DNA from: DASRAP01 sp035277145
GTDB lineage: Bacteria > Gemmatimonadota > Gemmatimonadetes > Gemmatimonadales > Gemmatimonadaceae
Assembly: GCA_035277145.1 (NCBI GenBank)
Contig: DATELA010000052.1
Coordinates: forward strand, 1-27,385
DNA: 27,385 bases
Direction of reading: 5' to 3'
Shown here one piece after another: positions 16,619 through 24,460 of the stretch (positions are counted from its first letter, which is position 1; every line of letters begins with the position of its first letter). Position numbers and translations under genes: made by a program. The notes under the pieces were generated by a model. The model was not told where the DNA came from and did no database searches. It was given only the letters and a program-made list of their open reading frames with translations.

Positions 16619-19090
16619 ATGATTCCGCGCTACGCACTCCCGCTAGCCCTGCTGATCTCCGCCCCGCTCGGCGCACAGTCTCGCGCGTACGCGGACATGG
16701 CGCGGTCGGCGGTGAGGGCGCACGAAAGCGCGAACTACAGCGCCGCAATCAGTGCGGCTCGCACGCGCATTACCGCCGACATCCCTGCCGCCGCGCTCAC
16801 GGGCGTCGTGCAGGAGTACTGCGCGGGTTGTCATAACACCAAAGAACTTCGCGGCGGGCTGTCGCTCGAAAACTTCGATGTCGCCGCTGCACCCGCGAAC
16901 GCCGAAGTCGCCGAAAAAATGATTGGCAAGCTGCGCACCGGCATGATGCCACCGCCGAAGCGCAGACGGCCGGGCGGTGATTCGCTCGTTGCGCTCGTTG
17001 AAACGCTCGAGCGGTTGATCGACAAATCCGCGGCGACGAAACCGGAACCGGGCTCGCGCACATTCCAGCGTCTCAATCGCGTCGAGTACGAACGCTCCAT
17101 TCACGAGCTGCTCGGCCTCGACGTCAACGCCGGCGATTGGCTGCCGCTCGACACCAAGAGCGCGAACTTTGACAACATCGCCGACGTCCAGGTGCCGTCG
17201 GCAACGGTACTCGATGCGTATCTCGATGCCGCTAGCGAAATCGCGCGGCTCGCGGTGGGCGACGCAAAAGCGCGCAACGCGTCGAAGACGTACAAGATCG
17301 CGCGTCTCCACGCGCAGTGGGATCGAGCGGAAGGTGCGCCCATCGGTACACGCGGTGGCATCTCCGTCATTCACAACTTCCCCGCCGACGGCGAATACAC
17401 GTTTTCGTTCGAGCTGCATTCGATTCCGACGGGACAACTCTTTGGTTCCGACGCACCGTTTGACGAACAAGCAGAGATCTCTGTCGACGGCGTACGCGTC
17501 GCCTTGATCAAGATCGATCGCTGGCAGTCGCAGGCGGATCCCGCGAACATGGAAGTCAAAACGGAACCGGTCGTGGTGCGCGCCGGCCCGCATCGCGTGA
17601 CCGCCGCGTTCCTGCAAACGTTCGACGGACCCAACAACGATCTCATCGCGCGTCACGGTCACAGCATCGGCGACACGCAAATCGGTTCCGAGCTCGGCAT
17701 TACCAACGTCGCGCACATGCGCGACATGACGGTGACCGGCCCGACCAATCCCACGGGTGTTTCAGAAACACCGAGTCGTCGTCGCATCTTCTCGTGCCGT
17801 CCAACAACCGCCGAAGAAACGCGTCCCTGCGCTGAGCGCATCATCAATTCCATCGGCGGCGCTGCGTACCGCCGCGCGCTGGCGCCGAGTGATGTGACAG
17901 GGTTGATGAAGTTCTATGACGCGGGCGCGAAAGATGGTGGATTCGAAATGGGCATTCGCGTCGCGCTCGAAGCCATGTTGTCGAGTCCGCATTTCATTTT
18001 CAGAACGGAGCGCGTGCCGGTTGGCGCAAAGCCCGGCGATCGCTACGCACTCAACGACGCAGACCTTGCGTCGCGATTGTCATTCTTCCTCTGGGGCGCA
18101 CCGCCCGACGACGTACTGCTCGACGCCGCCAAGCGCGGAGGCCTGTCGCAGCCCAAGAATCTCGAAACACAAGCGCGTCGAATGCTCGCCGATCCGCGCG
18201 CCGAAGCGCTCGCGTCGCGATTCGCATCACAGTGGCTGCGTTTGCAGGACATCGACAAGGTTCACCCCGACGCGCTGCAGTTCCCGGACTTCCGCGAACA
18301 ACTCGGCGAATCGATGCGCCGCGAGACCGAAGTGTTCTTCGAGCACCTCGTGCGCGAGAACAAGAGCATCTTCGATTTGTATTCCGCGAATTACACGTTC
18401 GTGAACGAAGCGCTTGCGAAGCACTACGGGTTCACGGGTGTGACGGGACCGGAATTCCAGCGTGTGCAGTATCCGGATAATCGTCGCATCGGATTGTTTG
18501 GGCACGCGAGCATGCTGACGCTCACGTCGCACGCCAATCGCACGTCGCCGGTACTGCGCGGCAAATGGGTGATGGAAGTAATTCTTGGCGCACCGCCGCC
18601 ACCGCCGCCGCCCGACGTTCCCGATCTCGACAAGACCACGACGGCGAAGGAAGGACGTACGCTCACCACGCGCGAGCGCATGGAAATGCACCGCAGCGAC
18701 CCGACGTGCAACGCGTGTCACCAGTACATCGATCCGATCGGCTTGGCGCTCGACAACTTCGACGTTACCGGCCGCTGGCGCATTCGTGAGTTCGATAATC
18801 CACTCGACACACGCGGCGAGTTGTACGACGGTACGCCGGTGACGTCACCGACCGAGTTGCAGCAGGCGCTGATGAAACGTCCCATTCCCATGATCAGGGC
18901 GTTTACGCAGAACCTGATGGCGTACGCGCTCGGCCGTCGCGTCGAGTACTACGACATGCCGGCAGTGCGCACGATCGTTGCGGGTGCAGAGCCGAGTGGC
19001 TACAAGATGCAGGAGTTCATTCTCGGCGTGATTAGGAGTGATGCGTTTCGGATGGGGAGAGTTCCAAATCGAACGAGCGCCGGCAACTAA
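16619..19090 (+). CDS. Exported PSD/cytochrome protein (DUF1587-1595-1592-1588-1585)
   Basis: An 823-residue protein with a signal peptide (MIPRYALPLALLISAPLGAQ). Two heme c motifs are visible: CAGCH at 68-72 and CNACH at 697-701. The domain order follows the planctomycete-type PSD family: N-terminal cytochrome (about 55-130, with GMMPPP); DUF1587 (RLNRVEYERSIHELLGLDV, about 150-168); a beta-rich carbohydrate-binding-like insert; DUF1595 (about 405-462, AYRRALAPSD); DUF1592 (LASRLSFFLWGAPPD); DUF1588 around the second heme (DPIGLALDNFD); and DUF1585 at the C-terminus (AYALGRRVEYYD). It is probably a periplasmic redox protein of unknown substrate. It starts the triad with the DUF1552 and ankyrin genes. 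CAGGA directly abuts the ATG, which is too close for a normal ribosome site. Confidence 0.92.
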   Translation: MIPRYALPLALLISAPLGAQSRAYADMARSAVRAHESANYSAAISAARTRITADIPAAALTGVVQEYCAGCHNTKELRGGLSLENFDVAAAPANAEVAEKMIGKLRTGMMPPPKRRRPGGDSLVALVETLERLIDKSAATKPEPGSRTFQRLNRVEYERSIHELLGLDVNAGDWLPLDTKSANFDNIADVQVPSATVLDAYLDAASEIARLAVGDAKARNASKTYKIARLHAQWDRAEGAPIGTRGGISVIHNFPADGEYTFSFELHSIPTGQLFGSDAPFDEQAEISVDGVRVALIKIDRWQSQADPANMEVKTEPVVVRAGPHRVTAAFLQTFDGPNNDLIARHGHSIGDTQIGSELGITNVAHMRDMTVTGPTNPTGVSETPSRRRIFSCRPTTAEETRPCAERIINSIGGAAYRRALAPSDVTGLMKFYDAGAKDGGFEMGIRVALEAMLSSPHFIFRTERVPVGAKPGDRYALNDADLASRLSFFLWGAPPDDVLLDAAKRGGLSQPKNLETQARRMLADPRAEALASRFASQWLRLQDIDKVHPDALQFPDFREQLGESMRRETEVFFEHLVRENKSIFDLYSANYTFVNEALAKHYGFTGVTGPEFQRVQYPDNRRIGLFGHASMLTLTSHANRTSPVLRGKWVMEVILGAPPPPPPPDVPDLDKTTTAKEGRTLTTRERMEMHRSDPTCNACHQYIDPIGLALDNFDVTGRWRIREFDNPLDTRGELYDGTPVTSPTELQQALMKRPIPMIRAFTQNLMAYALGRRVEYYDMPAVRTIVAGAEPSGYKMQEFILGVIRSDAFRMGRVPNRTSAGN

Positions 19091-19091
19091 T

Positions 19092-19208
19092 GCGTCAAAA
19101 CGAACTGCGTCAGACGAACTGCGTCATGCCAACTACGTCGGTCGATTGACGTAGTCCGTATGACGCTTTCCGAATGACGCCTTTCGTATGACGCCTTTGG
19201 TATGACGC
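19092..19208 (+). repeat. Dyad-symmetric 14-bp repeat array
   Basis: Left-half cores GCGTCA lie at 19092, 19107 and 19121, with variant ACGTCG at 19135. Right-half cores TGACGC lie at 19161, 19175, 19189 and 19203, with variant TGACGT at 19147. Spacing is 14 bases almost throughout. At the centre ACTACGTC (19132-19139) and GACGTAGT (19148-19155) form a perfect 8-bp stem with an 8-base loop. The whole element could fold as one long hairpin. It starts just after the PSD-cytochrome stop and ends 40 bases before the DUF1552 start. Confidence 0.92.
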
Positions 19209-19247
19209 CTTTTGGCACGTCACCGCGGGACTGAACAAGGACTGAGC

Positions 19248-20633
19248 ATGGATTTCCTCACTGGTAAGTCTCTCGATCGCCGAACCATGGTCAAAGGCAT
19301 GGGCGCTGCGTTCGCGCTCCCCTTCCTCGACGCCATGGTCCCCGTCGGTCGCACGCGCGCACTCAAAGCCGCCGGCGCTACGCGCCTCGTCACCATCGAA
19401 ATGGTGCACGGTGCCGCGGGTTGCAACGAACTCGGCGCGCGCTTCAACATGTGGTCGCCGGCCGCGACGGGACGCGCGTTCGATTTGCGTCCGACTGCGT
19501 TGTCGTCGCTCGAGCCATATCGCGATTACCTGACCATCGTCAGCAACACGGATTGTCGCGAAGCGGAGCCCGAAGCCGACAAGGAAATCGGCGGCGATCA
19601 CTTCCGGTCGAGCGCGGTGTTTCTCACGCAGTCGCATCCGAAGCAGACCGAAGGTTCCGACATTTACGTCGGGCCGTCGATGGATCAGTTGTACGCGCAA
19701 AAGTTCGGACAGGAAACGCCGATTCCCTCGATGCAGTTGTGCATCGAAAACGTCGACCAGGCCGGTGGTTGCGCGTATGGCTACGCGTGCGTGTACACGG
19801 ATTCGATCAGCTGGGCGTCGCCGACAGAACCGTTGCCCGTGATTCGCGATCCGCGCGTTGCATTCGAGAAACTGTTCGGCGTTGGCGGTACGAACGAAGA
19901 GCGCGCGTATCGCCGTGCAACGCGCCGCAGCATTCTCGATTGGGTCGCCGGTGAGATGTCGTCGCTCTCGCGCACACTCGGTCCCGAGGATCAGCGTCGC
20001 ATGGATCGCTATCTCACCGACGTGCAGGAAGTGGAGCGCCGCATTCAGCGCGTCGAAGCGCGCAACGCAAGCGGTGAACCGCGCGATCTGCCCGAAGCAC
20101 CTGCCGGCGTACCCGACTCATTCGCCGAGCATGTGCAACTGATGTTTGATCTGCAGGCGCTCGCGTTTGCGAGCGATGTCACGCGCGTGTTCTCGTTCAA
20201 AATGGGACGCGATGGTTCCGCGCGAACGTATCCGGAAAGCGGATCGGATCGGCCGTTCCATCCGGCGTCGCACCACGGCGGCAACGAACGCGGCGTGCGC
20301 GAGTTCTTCCTGATCAACAAGTATCACGTGAGTCTGCTGCCGTATTTCCTGGACAAGCTCAAGAGCTATCAGGAAGACGGCGGCAACCTGCTCGACAAGA
20401 CGATGATCGTGTACGGATCGCCGATGGCCGATTCGAACTTGCACAATCATCGCCGCTGTCCGCTCGTTTTGCTCGGCAAAGGCAACGGTGCGCTGAGCGG
20501 CAACGTGCACTTGAAGGCGCCAGATGGAACGCCGATGGCGAATGCGATGCTGGCGATGATGCATTCGCTCGGCCTCAACAGCATGAAGAGCTTTGGCGAC
20601 AGTAACGGACTGCTGTCTTTGGCCGGAGCGTAA
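19248..20633 (+). CDS. DUF1552 protein, Tat-type signal
   Basis: A 461-residue protein starting at ATG 19248, chosen because AAGGA lies about 7 bases upstream. The N-terminus SLDRRTMVKGMGAAFALPFL has twin arginines and a hydrophobic stretch, so export by the Tat pathway as a folded protein is likely. DUF1552 proteins are distantly linked to the alkaline phosphatase/sulfatase-like DUF1501 group. Candidate metal or active-site patches are FHPASHHGG and GSPMADSNLHNHRRCP. The middle (about 225-285) is helical and charged (RRMDRYLTDVQEVERRIQRV). It is the second gene of the triad, and pairing of DUF1552 with PSD-cytochrome proteins is a known gene neighbourhood. The reaction is not known. Confidence 0.92.
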   Translation: MDFLTGKSLDRRTMVKGMGAAFALPFLDAMVPVGRTRALKAAGATRLVTIEMVHGAAGCNELGARFNMWSPAATGRAFDLRPTALSSLEPYRDYLTIVSNTDCREAEPEADKEIGGDHFRSSAVFLTQSHPKQTEGSDIYVGPSMDQLYAQKFGQETPIPSMQLCIENVDQAGGCAYGYACVYTDSISWASPTEPLPVIRDPRVAFEKLFGVGGTNEERAYRRATRRSILDWVAGEMSSLSRTLGPEDQRRMDRYLTDVQEVERRIQRVEARNASGEPRDLPEAPAGVPDSFAEHVQLMFDLQALAFASDVTRVFSFKMGRDGSARTYPESGSDRPFHPASHHGGNERGVREFFLINKYHVSLLPYFLDKLKSYQEDGGNLLDKTMIVYGSPMADSNLHNHRRCPLVLLGKGNGALSGNVHLKAPDGTPMANAMLAMMHSLGLNSMKSFGDSNGLLSLAGA

Positions 20634-20641
20634 TGAGGTTT

Positions 20642-20661
20642 TGACGCAGTCCGCCTGACGC
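20642..20661 (+). repeat. Two units of the TGACGC 14-bp repeat
   Basis: TGACGC at 20642 and 20656, exactly 14 bases apart, lie in the 53-base gap between the DUF1552 and ankyrin genes. A third, imperfect TGACAT lies at 20667. This is a minimal copy of the family seen at 2279-2390, 2821-2960 and 19092-19208. Confidence 0.7.
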
Positions 20662-20686
20662 AGTACTGACATGAACTGAGCTTCGC

Positions 20687-22648
20687 ATGCTAAAAACTCT
20701 CGTTGCGATCGCCGCAGTAACGCTCACCGCACAAGCAGACGCGCAAATCGCTGATGCCGCCATGAAGCGCGACAGCGCCGCGGTTCGCGCCATGATCAAA
20801 TCCGGTGCCGATGTGAATGCCGCGCAGGGCGATGGCATGACGGCGCTGCACTGGGCTGCGATGAACGGCGATGCGGCGCTCGCGAAGATGTTGATCGTCG
20901 CCGGCGCGCGACTCGAAGCGCAAACACGCAATGCGAATTACACGCCGCTGCATCTCGCTGCGCGAGCGGGTGCATCCGCAACAGTGAAGCTGCTCGCAGA
21001 CGCGGGCGCGAACGTCAACGCGGCGACCACGTCCGGCGGAACAACGCCGCTGCATTTCGCTGCAGCGCAGGGCAACAAGGAGTCGATCGTTGCATTGCTC
21101 GACAAAGGCGCGCGCATCGACGTGCGCACGACGTCATACGGCGATACGCCACTCATGTGGGCGGCTGCGTACAATCGCTCCGCTGCGATTGAGGTACTTG
21201 CAGCACGCGGTGCGAGCATCAGCGCAGTTTCGCGCGTCGACAATGTTCCGCAGATGGAAGCGGAGCAGCGGCAGGATCAGGCCGCCCGCAATCGTCGCGT
21301 GACTGCGTTGCGCCAGGCTGAACAACCCCAGCCCGTGATGCCACCAGCTGGACGCGGTGCGGATCCAAATGCGCCACGACTGCCAGTTGCAGGTCGCGGT
21401 GGACTCGAAGCGTTGCTCGCTGCGCGCGACAGCGCGGGATCGCGGGCCGATGTTGTGGATACTTCGGCCGCGGGGCGCGCCGCGCGCGACGCTGCGACTG
21501 CCGGTACAGGTCTCACACTTTCATCGCTGACCACGCGCGGACTCGGCGGACGCGGCGCGACTGCAGATTCAAACGCGGGCCGTGTCGGTACGGTGCCAAC
21601 CGCCGGACCAACGGGCGCAGGTGGTGGCGGTGAGCGCGCGCTGGGGTACGGACAACTCGTCGGCAACAAAGGTGGATTTACGCCGCTGCTGTTTGCGGTG
21701 CGCGAAGGCAATGCCGATGCGGTGAACGCGCTGCTCAAAGCGGGTGCGGACGTGAATCAGGTGAGTCAGGGCGATCACACGAGTCCGTTGTTGATGGCGG
21801 CGATCAACGGGCAATTCGACATCGCGAAAGTGTTGCTCGAGAAGGGCGCCGATCCGAATTGGGTGAGCGATGCAGGTACGGCGCCGCTCTACGCAACGAT
21901 CAACGTGCAGTGGGCCGCGAAGGCGTTGTATCCGCAGCCGACGGCGCAGCGACAGCAGAAAGTGTCGTATCTCGATTTGATGGAAGAGTTGTTGAAGAAA
22001 GGCGCGGACCCGAACGCACGCCTCACGAAGCATTTGTGGTACGCGTCGTACAATTTCGATTTGCTTGGCGTGAACACCGCGGGCGCGACGGCGTTCTGGC
22101 GCGCCGCGTATGGCACCGACGTTCCTGCGATGCGGTTACTCGTGAAGTACGGTGCCGATCCAAAGATTCCCACGCGGCGTCCCGCGGGCGGACGTCAGCG
22201 CGGTGACGATGCGCCGGTTGAAGAAGATTCGATCGCGGGCGATCCGTCGGGTCTTGCTGCGATTCCGCCGGGCGGGCCCGGTGTGTATCCGATTCACGCG
22301 GCGAGCGGCGTCGGTTACGGCGATGGGTACGCAGCGAACGCGCACGTGCACGCACCCGACAGTTGGGTCGCCGCGGTGAAGTATCTCATCGAAGAACTCG
22401 GCGCCGACGTGAATGCGCGCGATTTCAATGGCTATTCGCCGATGCACCACGCGGCCGCGCGCGGTGACAACGAGTTGATCAACTATCTCGTGTCGAAGGG
22501 CGGCGATGTGAAAGTGGTCGCGCGCAACGGGCGCACGACAGCGGACATGGCGAACGGTCCGCAGCAGCGGATCACGCCGTTCCCGGAGACGATTGCGTTG
22601 CTCGTGAAGCTCGGGGCGAAGAATAACAATCGGTGCAGGTCGTGCTGA
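20687..22648 (+). CDS. Exported ankyrin-repeat protein
   Basis: A 653-residue protein with a signal peptide (MLKTLVAIAAVTLTAQADA). Ankyrin repeats lie at about 20-180 (with MTALHWAAMNGD, YTPLHLAARAGA, TTPLHFAAAQGN, DTPLMWAAAYNR), 328-400 (FTPLLFAVREGN, SPLLMAAINGQ), 460-495, and 535-645 (YSPMHHAAARGD). A low-complexity linker rich in Ala, Gly and Arg (about 205-320) splits the two blocks, and a shorter insert (about 498-530) splits the second. It is probably a periplasmic or surface protein-binding scaffold. It is the last gene of the PSD-cytochrome/DUF1552 triad, 53 bases after DUF1552, so a partnership with those proteins is inferred. The C-terminus ends in CRSC, an unusual cysteine pair. 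Confidence 0.93.
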   Translation: MLKTLVAIAAVTLTAQADAQIADAAMKRDSAAVRAMIKSGADVNAAQGDGMTALHWAAMNGDAALAKMLIVAGARLEAQTRNANYTPLHLAARAGASATVKLLADAGANVNAATTSGGTTPLHFAAAQGNKESIVALLDKGARIDVRTTSYGDTPLMWAAAYNRSAAIEVLAARGASISAVSRVDNVPQMEAEQRQDQAARNRRVTALRQAEQPQPVMPPAGRGADPNAPRLPVAGRGGLEALLAARDSAGSRADVVDTSAAGRAARDAATAGTGLTLSSLTTRGLGGRGATADSNAGRVGTVPTAGPTGAGGGGERALGYGQLVGNKGGFTPLLFAVREGNADAVNALLKAGADVNQVSQGDHTSPLLMAAINGQFDIAKVLLEKGADPNWVSDAGTAPLYATINVQWAAKALYPQPTAQRQQKVSYLDLMEELLKKGADPNARLTKHLWYASYNFDLLGVNTAGATAFWRAAYGTDVPAMRLLVKYGADPKIPTRRPAGGRQRGDDAPVEEDSIAGDPSGLAAIPPGGPGVYPIHAASGVGYGDGYAANAHVHAPDSWVAAVKYLIEELGADVNARDFNGYSPMHHAAARGDNELINYLVSKGGDVKVVARNGRTTADMANGPQQRITPFPETIALLVKLGAKNNNRCRSC

Positions 22649-22687
22649 GGTAGGAGCGAGACAGCAGCTCCAGCGTATCGTTGCTAG

Positions 22688-22987
22688 TGTGCCTCGCCCA
22701 ATGAATTGTACGATTCATCGCCGACGCCGGACATGGCGTGGCAGCGCGCGCGCCTCATCGGACTCGCCGACACCGCGTCATACCGTCCAACACTGAACGA
22801 TTGGGGACCGCTCGTAGTTCCTGAACGACATGTGTTCGTACTAGGAGACAATCGCACCAACTGCGAAGACAGCCGCTCCTACGGCTTTGTCGCCGACTCG
22901 GCGATCACCCACAAGCCGGACTGGGTGTACTTCTCCCTCGATCCGCAGCGCGGCATCCGCTGGGCGCGACTCGGGCACAAGTTTTAG
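22688..22987 (+). pseudogene. Signal peptidase I C-terminal remnant
   Basis: An open frame of about 100 codons after an in-frame TAG (22685-22687). It reads PDMAWQRARLIGLADTASYR and then LNDWGPLVVPERHVFVLGDN, RTNCEDSRSYGFV and WVYFSLDPQRGIRWARLG. The stretch GDNRTNCEDSR is box E of signal peptidase I (usual GDNRxxSxDSR, with C in place of the first S). The membrane anchor, the catalytic serine and the lysine region normally found before it are absent, and no upstream frame supplies them. TTG 22706 is the only likely start, so this is probably a non-functional fragment. It runs convergent to the toxin-antitoxin operon, with 13 bases between. Confidence 0.75.
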
Positions 22988-23000
22988 CGAGCGCGCGCTG

Positions 23001-23342
23001 CTACGTTCGCGCCTTGCGACGGCGCGGTGTCCGCGCTCCGTTTGTAACGGACAGAATTGCCTCAGGGTGCGCGGCCGCGACGCGGAGCAGCACCCGCGCC
23101 GGACCGTCTGGTTCCCGGCGCTTCTGTTCCCAGTTCTGCAACGTGCTCACGTTGATTCCGAGCAAGAGCGCGAACTTCGACTGACTCAGCCCGAACCGGG
23201 CGCGGAGTGCAGCGACATCTGGTATCGTTTCGCCCAGCAGATCAGCGGCGCGCGTGACACGCCCAGGCTTGAGCCGGCCGCGTTGGATCTCCTTCATCTG
23301 CCGTACGCTGTCAACGAGTTCGTCAAACAGGTCTGCTCGCAT
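23001..23342 (-). CDS. HigA/NadS-like antitoxin (XRE helix-turn-helix)
   Basis: A 113-residue protein. Three start codons follow one another (GTG 23348, ATG 23345, ATG 23342); ATG 23342 is preferred because GGAG lies 5 bases before it. The N-terminal part (FDELVDSVRQMKEIQRGRLK) is the usual toxin-contact region. The C-terminal helix-turn-helix reads ALRARFGLSQSKFALLLGI followed by NVSTLQNWEQKRREPDGPAR, close to the NadS/HigA family. It lies 20 bases after the toxin gene, the toxin-first order of higBA systems. It should neutralise the toxin and repress the operon by binding the inverted repeat at 23687-23712. Confidence 0.9.
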   Translation of the reverse strand: MRADLFDELVDSVRQMKEIQRGRLKPGRVTRAADLLGETIPDVAALRARFGLSQSKFALLLGINVSTLQNWEQKRREPDGPARVLLRVAAAHPEAILSVTNGARTPRRRKART

Positions 23343-23362
23343 CATCACTCCGCGCTCGGCGC

Positions 23363-23674
23363 TCAGGCGTCATCGATCAAGCGGCGCAACTGTTGCAGCT
23401 CGCGCTTGGTCAAGTCGCCCTTCACGTTCTTGGGATATAGGAACAGCAAATACAATCGATCGTAACGGACAGCCCAGAAGTAGATCACTCGCGCACCGCC
23501 ACGCTTGCCGCGTCCAGGCAGTCGCCAGCGCAGTTTTCGCAAGCCGCCGGAGCCGGGAATCAGCGCGCCCGCGTCAGGATGCCCGATCAGATAAAGCTGG
23601 AGGAGCCGATACTCAGCCTCGTCCATCCAGGCGGCAACTTGCCGCGTGAATATGGGAGTCTCAACGAGCTCCAT
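23363..23674 (-). CDS. HigB/RelE-like toxin
   Basis: A 103-residue basic protein of the RelE/HigB fold. Recognised motifs are LVETPIFTRQVAAWM, the central GSGGLRKLRWRLPGRGKRGG (about 41-60) and RVIYFW, followed by LLFLYPKNVKGDLTKRELQQ. Members act as ribosome-dependent mRNA endonucleases that block translation. It precedes the antitoxin gene. A strong promoter places the -10 box 5 bases before ATG 23674, so the toxin mRNA is probably leaderless, while the antitoxin has its own ribosome site (GGAG). That arrangement could favour antitoxin production. Full length for the family, with no sign of decay. Confidence 0.88.
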   Translation of the reverse strand: MELVETPIFTRQVAAWMDEAEYRLLQLYLIGHPDAGALIPGSGGLRKLRWRLPGRGKRGGARVIYFWAVRYDRLYLLFLYPKNVKGDLTKRELQQLRRLIDDA

Positions 23675-23679
23675 TGGAG

Positions 23680-23712
23680 AATATACGCCATTGACTGATA
23701 TACGTCAATGGC
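23680..23712 (-). promoter_or_regulatory. Promoter and operator of the higBA-like operon
   Basis: On the minus strand TTGACG (23708-23703), a 17-bp spacer and TATATT (23685-23680) form a near-consensus sigma-70 promoter. A perfect 9-bp inverted repeat, GCCATTGAC (23687-23695) and GTCAATGGC (23704-23712) with an 8-base spacer, covers the -35 box and spacer. This is the expected position for an autorepressor operator bound by the antitoxin. Confidence 0.8.
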
Positions 23713-23748
23713 TGATGGTAAGTGTGACTGATCGTCATGACGCCAGAT

Positions 23749-23776
23749 GGTACCTGCGGGCGTCAGCGCGCCGTCA
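23749..23776 (+). repeat. 28-bp repeat, copy 1, upstream of the higBA-like operon
   Basis: This copy differs at only 3 of 28 positions from the copy at 25754-25781 (shared core TGCGGGCGTCAGCG). It lies 75 bases upstream of the toxin start. The rest of the gap 23675-23934 shows only a short CGTCATGACG palindrome at 23733-23742 and no gene. Confidence 0.75.
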
Positions 23777-23934
23777 GCGCGAAGCCGCCGCGCGTACCGC
23801 ACCAACAGCGCTGACAGCCGCTTCGGACACACCTTCTAACGCCAGATACCCGGCGTCACGGATTCGTAATCGCCGCGAAATCCGGTCCTAATTCATACGT
23901 TGCATCTTAGACCCGTGACTCAGCGCAATCCAAC

Positions 23935-24447
23935 GTGCGACTCCTAGACACGACACGCGCGATCACGCTTGCTTCCGTGTGCATCTCGTGCGCGCCGAGC
24001 GATCCTCGCGCGTGTTCCGCCGCAACGCGCGGACTTAGCCCGCAACAGGCTGCTGTTACTTGTGCCGAAGTATTCATCGCGCGGAACGGTTACACCGTTG
24101 CGCTTCCGACGCGTGACACAACTCGGCTCGCACTTGAAACGGTCGAATTTGCGAGCAGTCTCGGCGAATTGGTGGCGAGTCGGCGGGGAACGCTGGACCC
24201 GCTTGCTCGATGGTACTGCCCGAGTCGGTTCAGCAGGCAAGTCCTGCCGGGCCACACCGTGGGCTTTCGGTCGACACTTGCTCGCGTCCCCGACAGCGTC
24301 CGCGCGATCATCCAGCCGACAAGCGACTCAGTACTCCGTGCTGTTACGATGGACACTGCCTTTCAGCAACTCACGGTGGAGCATATGCCGCTGTTCATTC
24401 GCGGGCGTGCCGCTGACAGCGCCAGCTGCACCGCCTTGCGTCGCTAA
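23935..24447 (+). CDS. Hypothetical exported protein
   Basis: A 170-residue product from GTG 23935 that I do not recognise. The N-terminus TTRAITLASVCISCAPSD looks like a short export signal, possibly with a lipoprotein cysteine in CISC, although the lipobox is atypical. The rest is a small soluble domain with five cysteines overall, including one near residue 43 (VTCAEVF) and SCTALRR near the C-terminus. Third-position GC is high, like neighbouring genes, which supports coding. It lies 13 bases before a membrane protein gene in the same direction, so the two probably form an operon. No clear ribosome site is seen, and the start is uncertain. Confidence 0.55.
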   Translation: MRLLDTTRAITLASVCISCAPSDPRACSAATRGLSPQQAAVTCAEVFIARNGYTVALPTRDTTRLALETVEFASSLGELVASRRGTLDPLARWYCPSRFSRQVLPGHTVGFRSTLARVPDSVRAIIQPTSDSVLRAVTMDTAFQQLTVEHMPLFIRGRAADSASCTALRR

Positions 24448-24460
24448 CCCAGCTTTTGGT

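Noticed and set aside
16643..17716. Minus-strand open frame of about 357 codons inside the PSD-cytochrome gene
   Set aside because: Fully antisense to a gene with clear domains and heme motifs; no protein family features.
23733..23742. CGTCATGACG palindrome as an operator
   Set aside because: A 10-bp palindrome alone is weak evidence, and the stronger 9+9 inverted repeat at 23687-23712 explains regulation of the operon.
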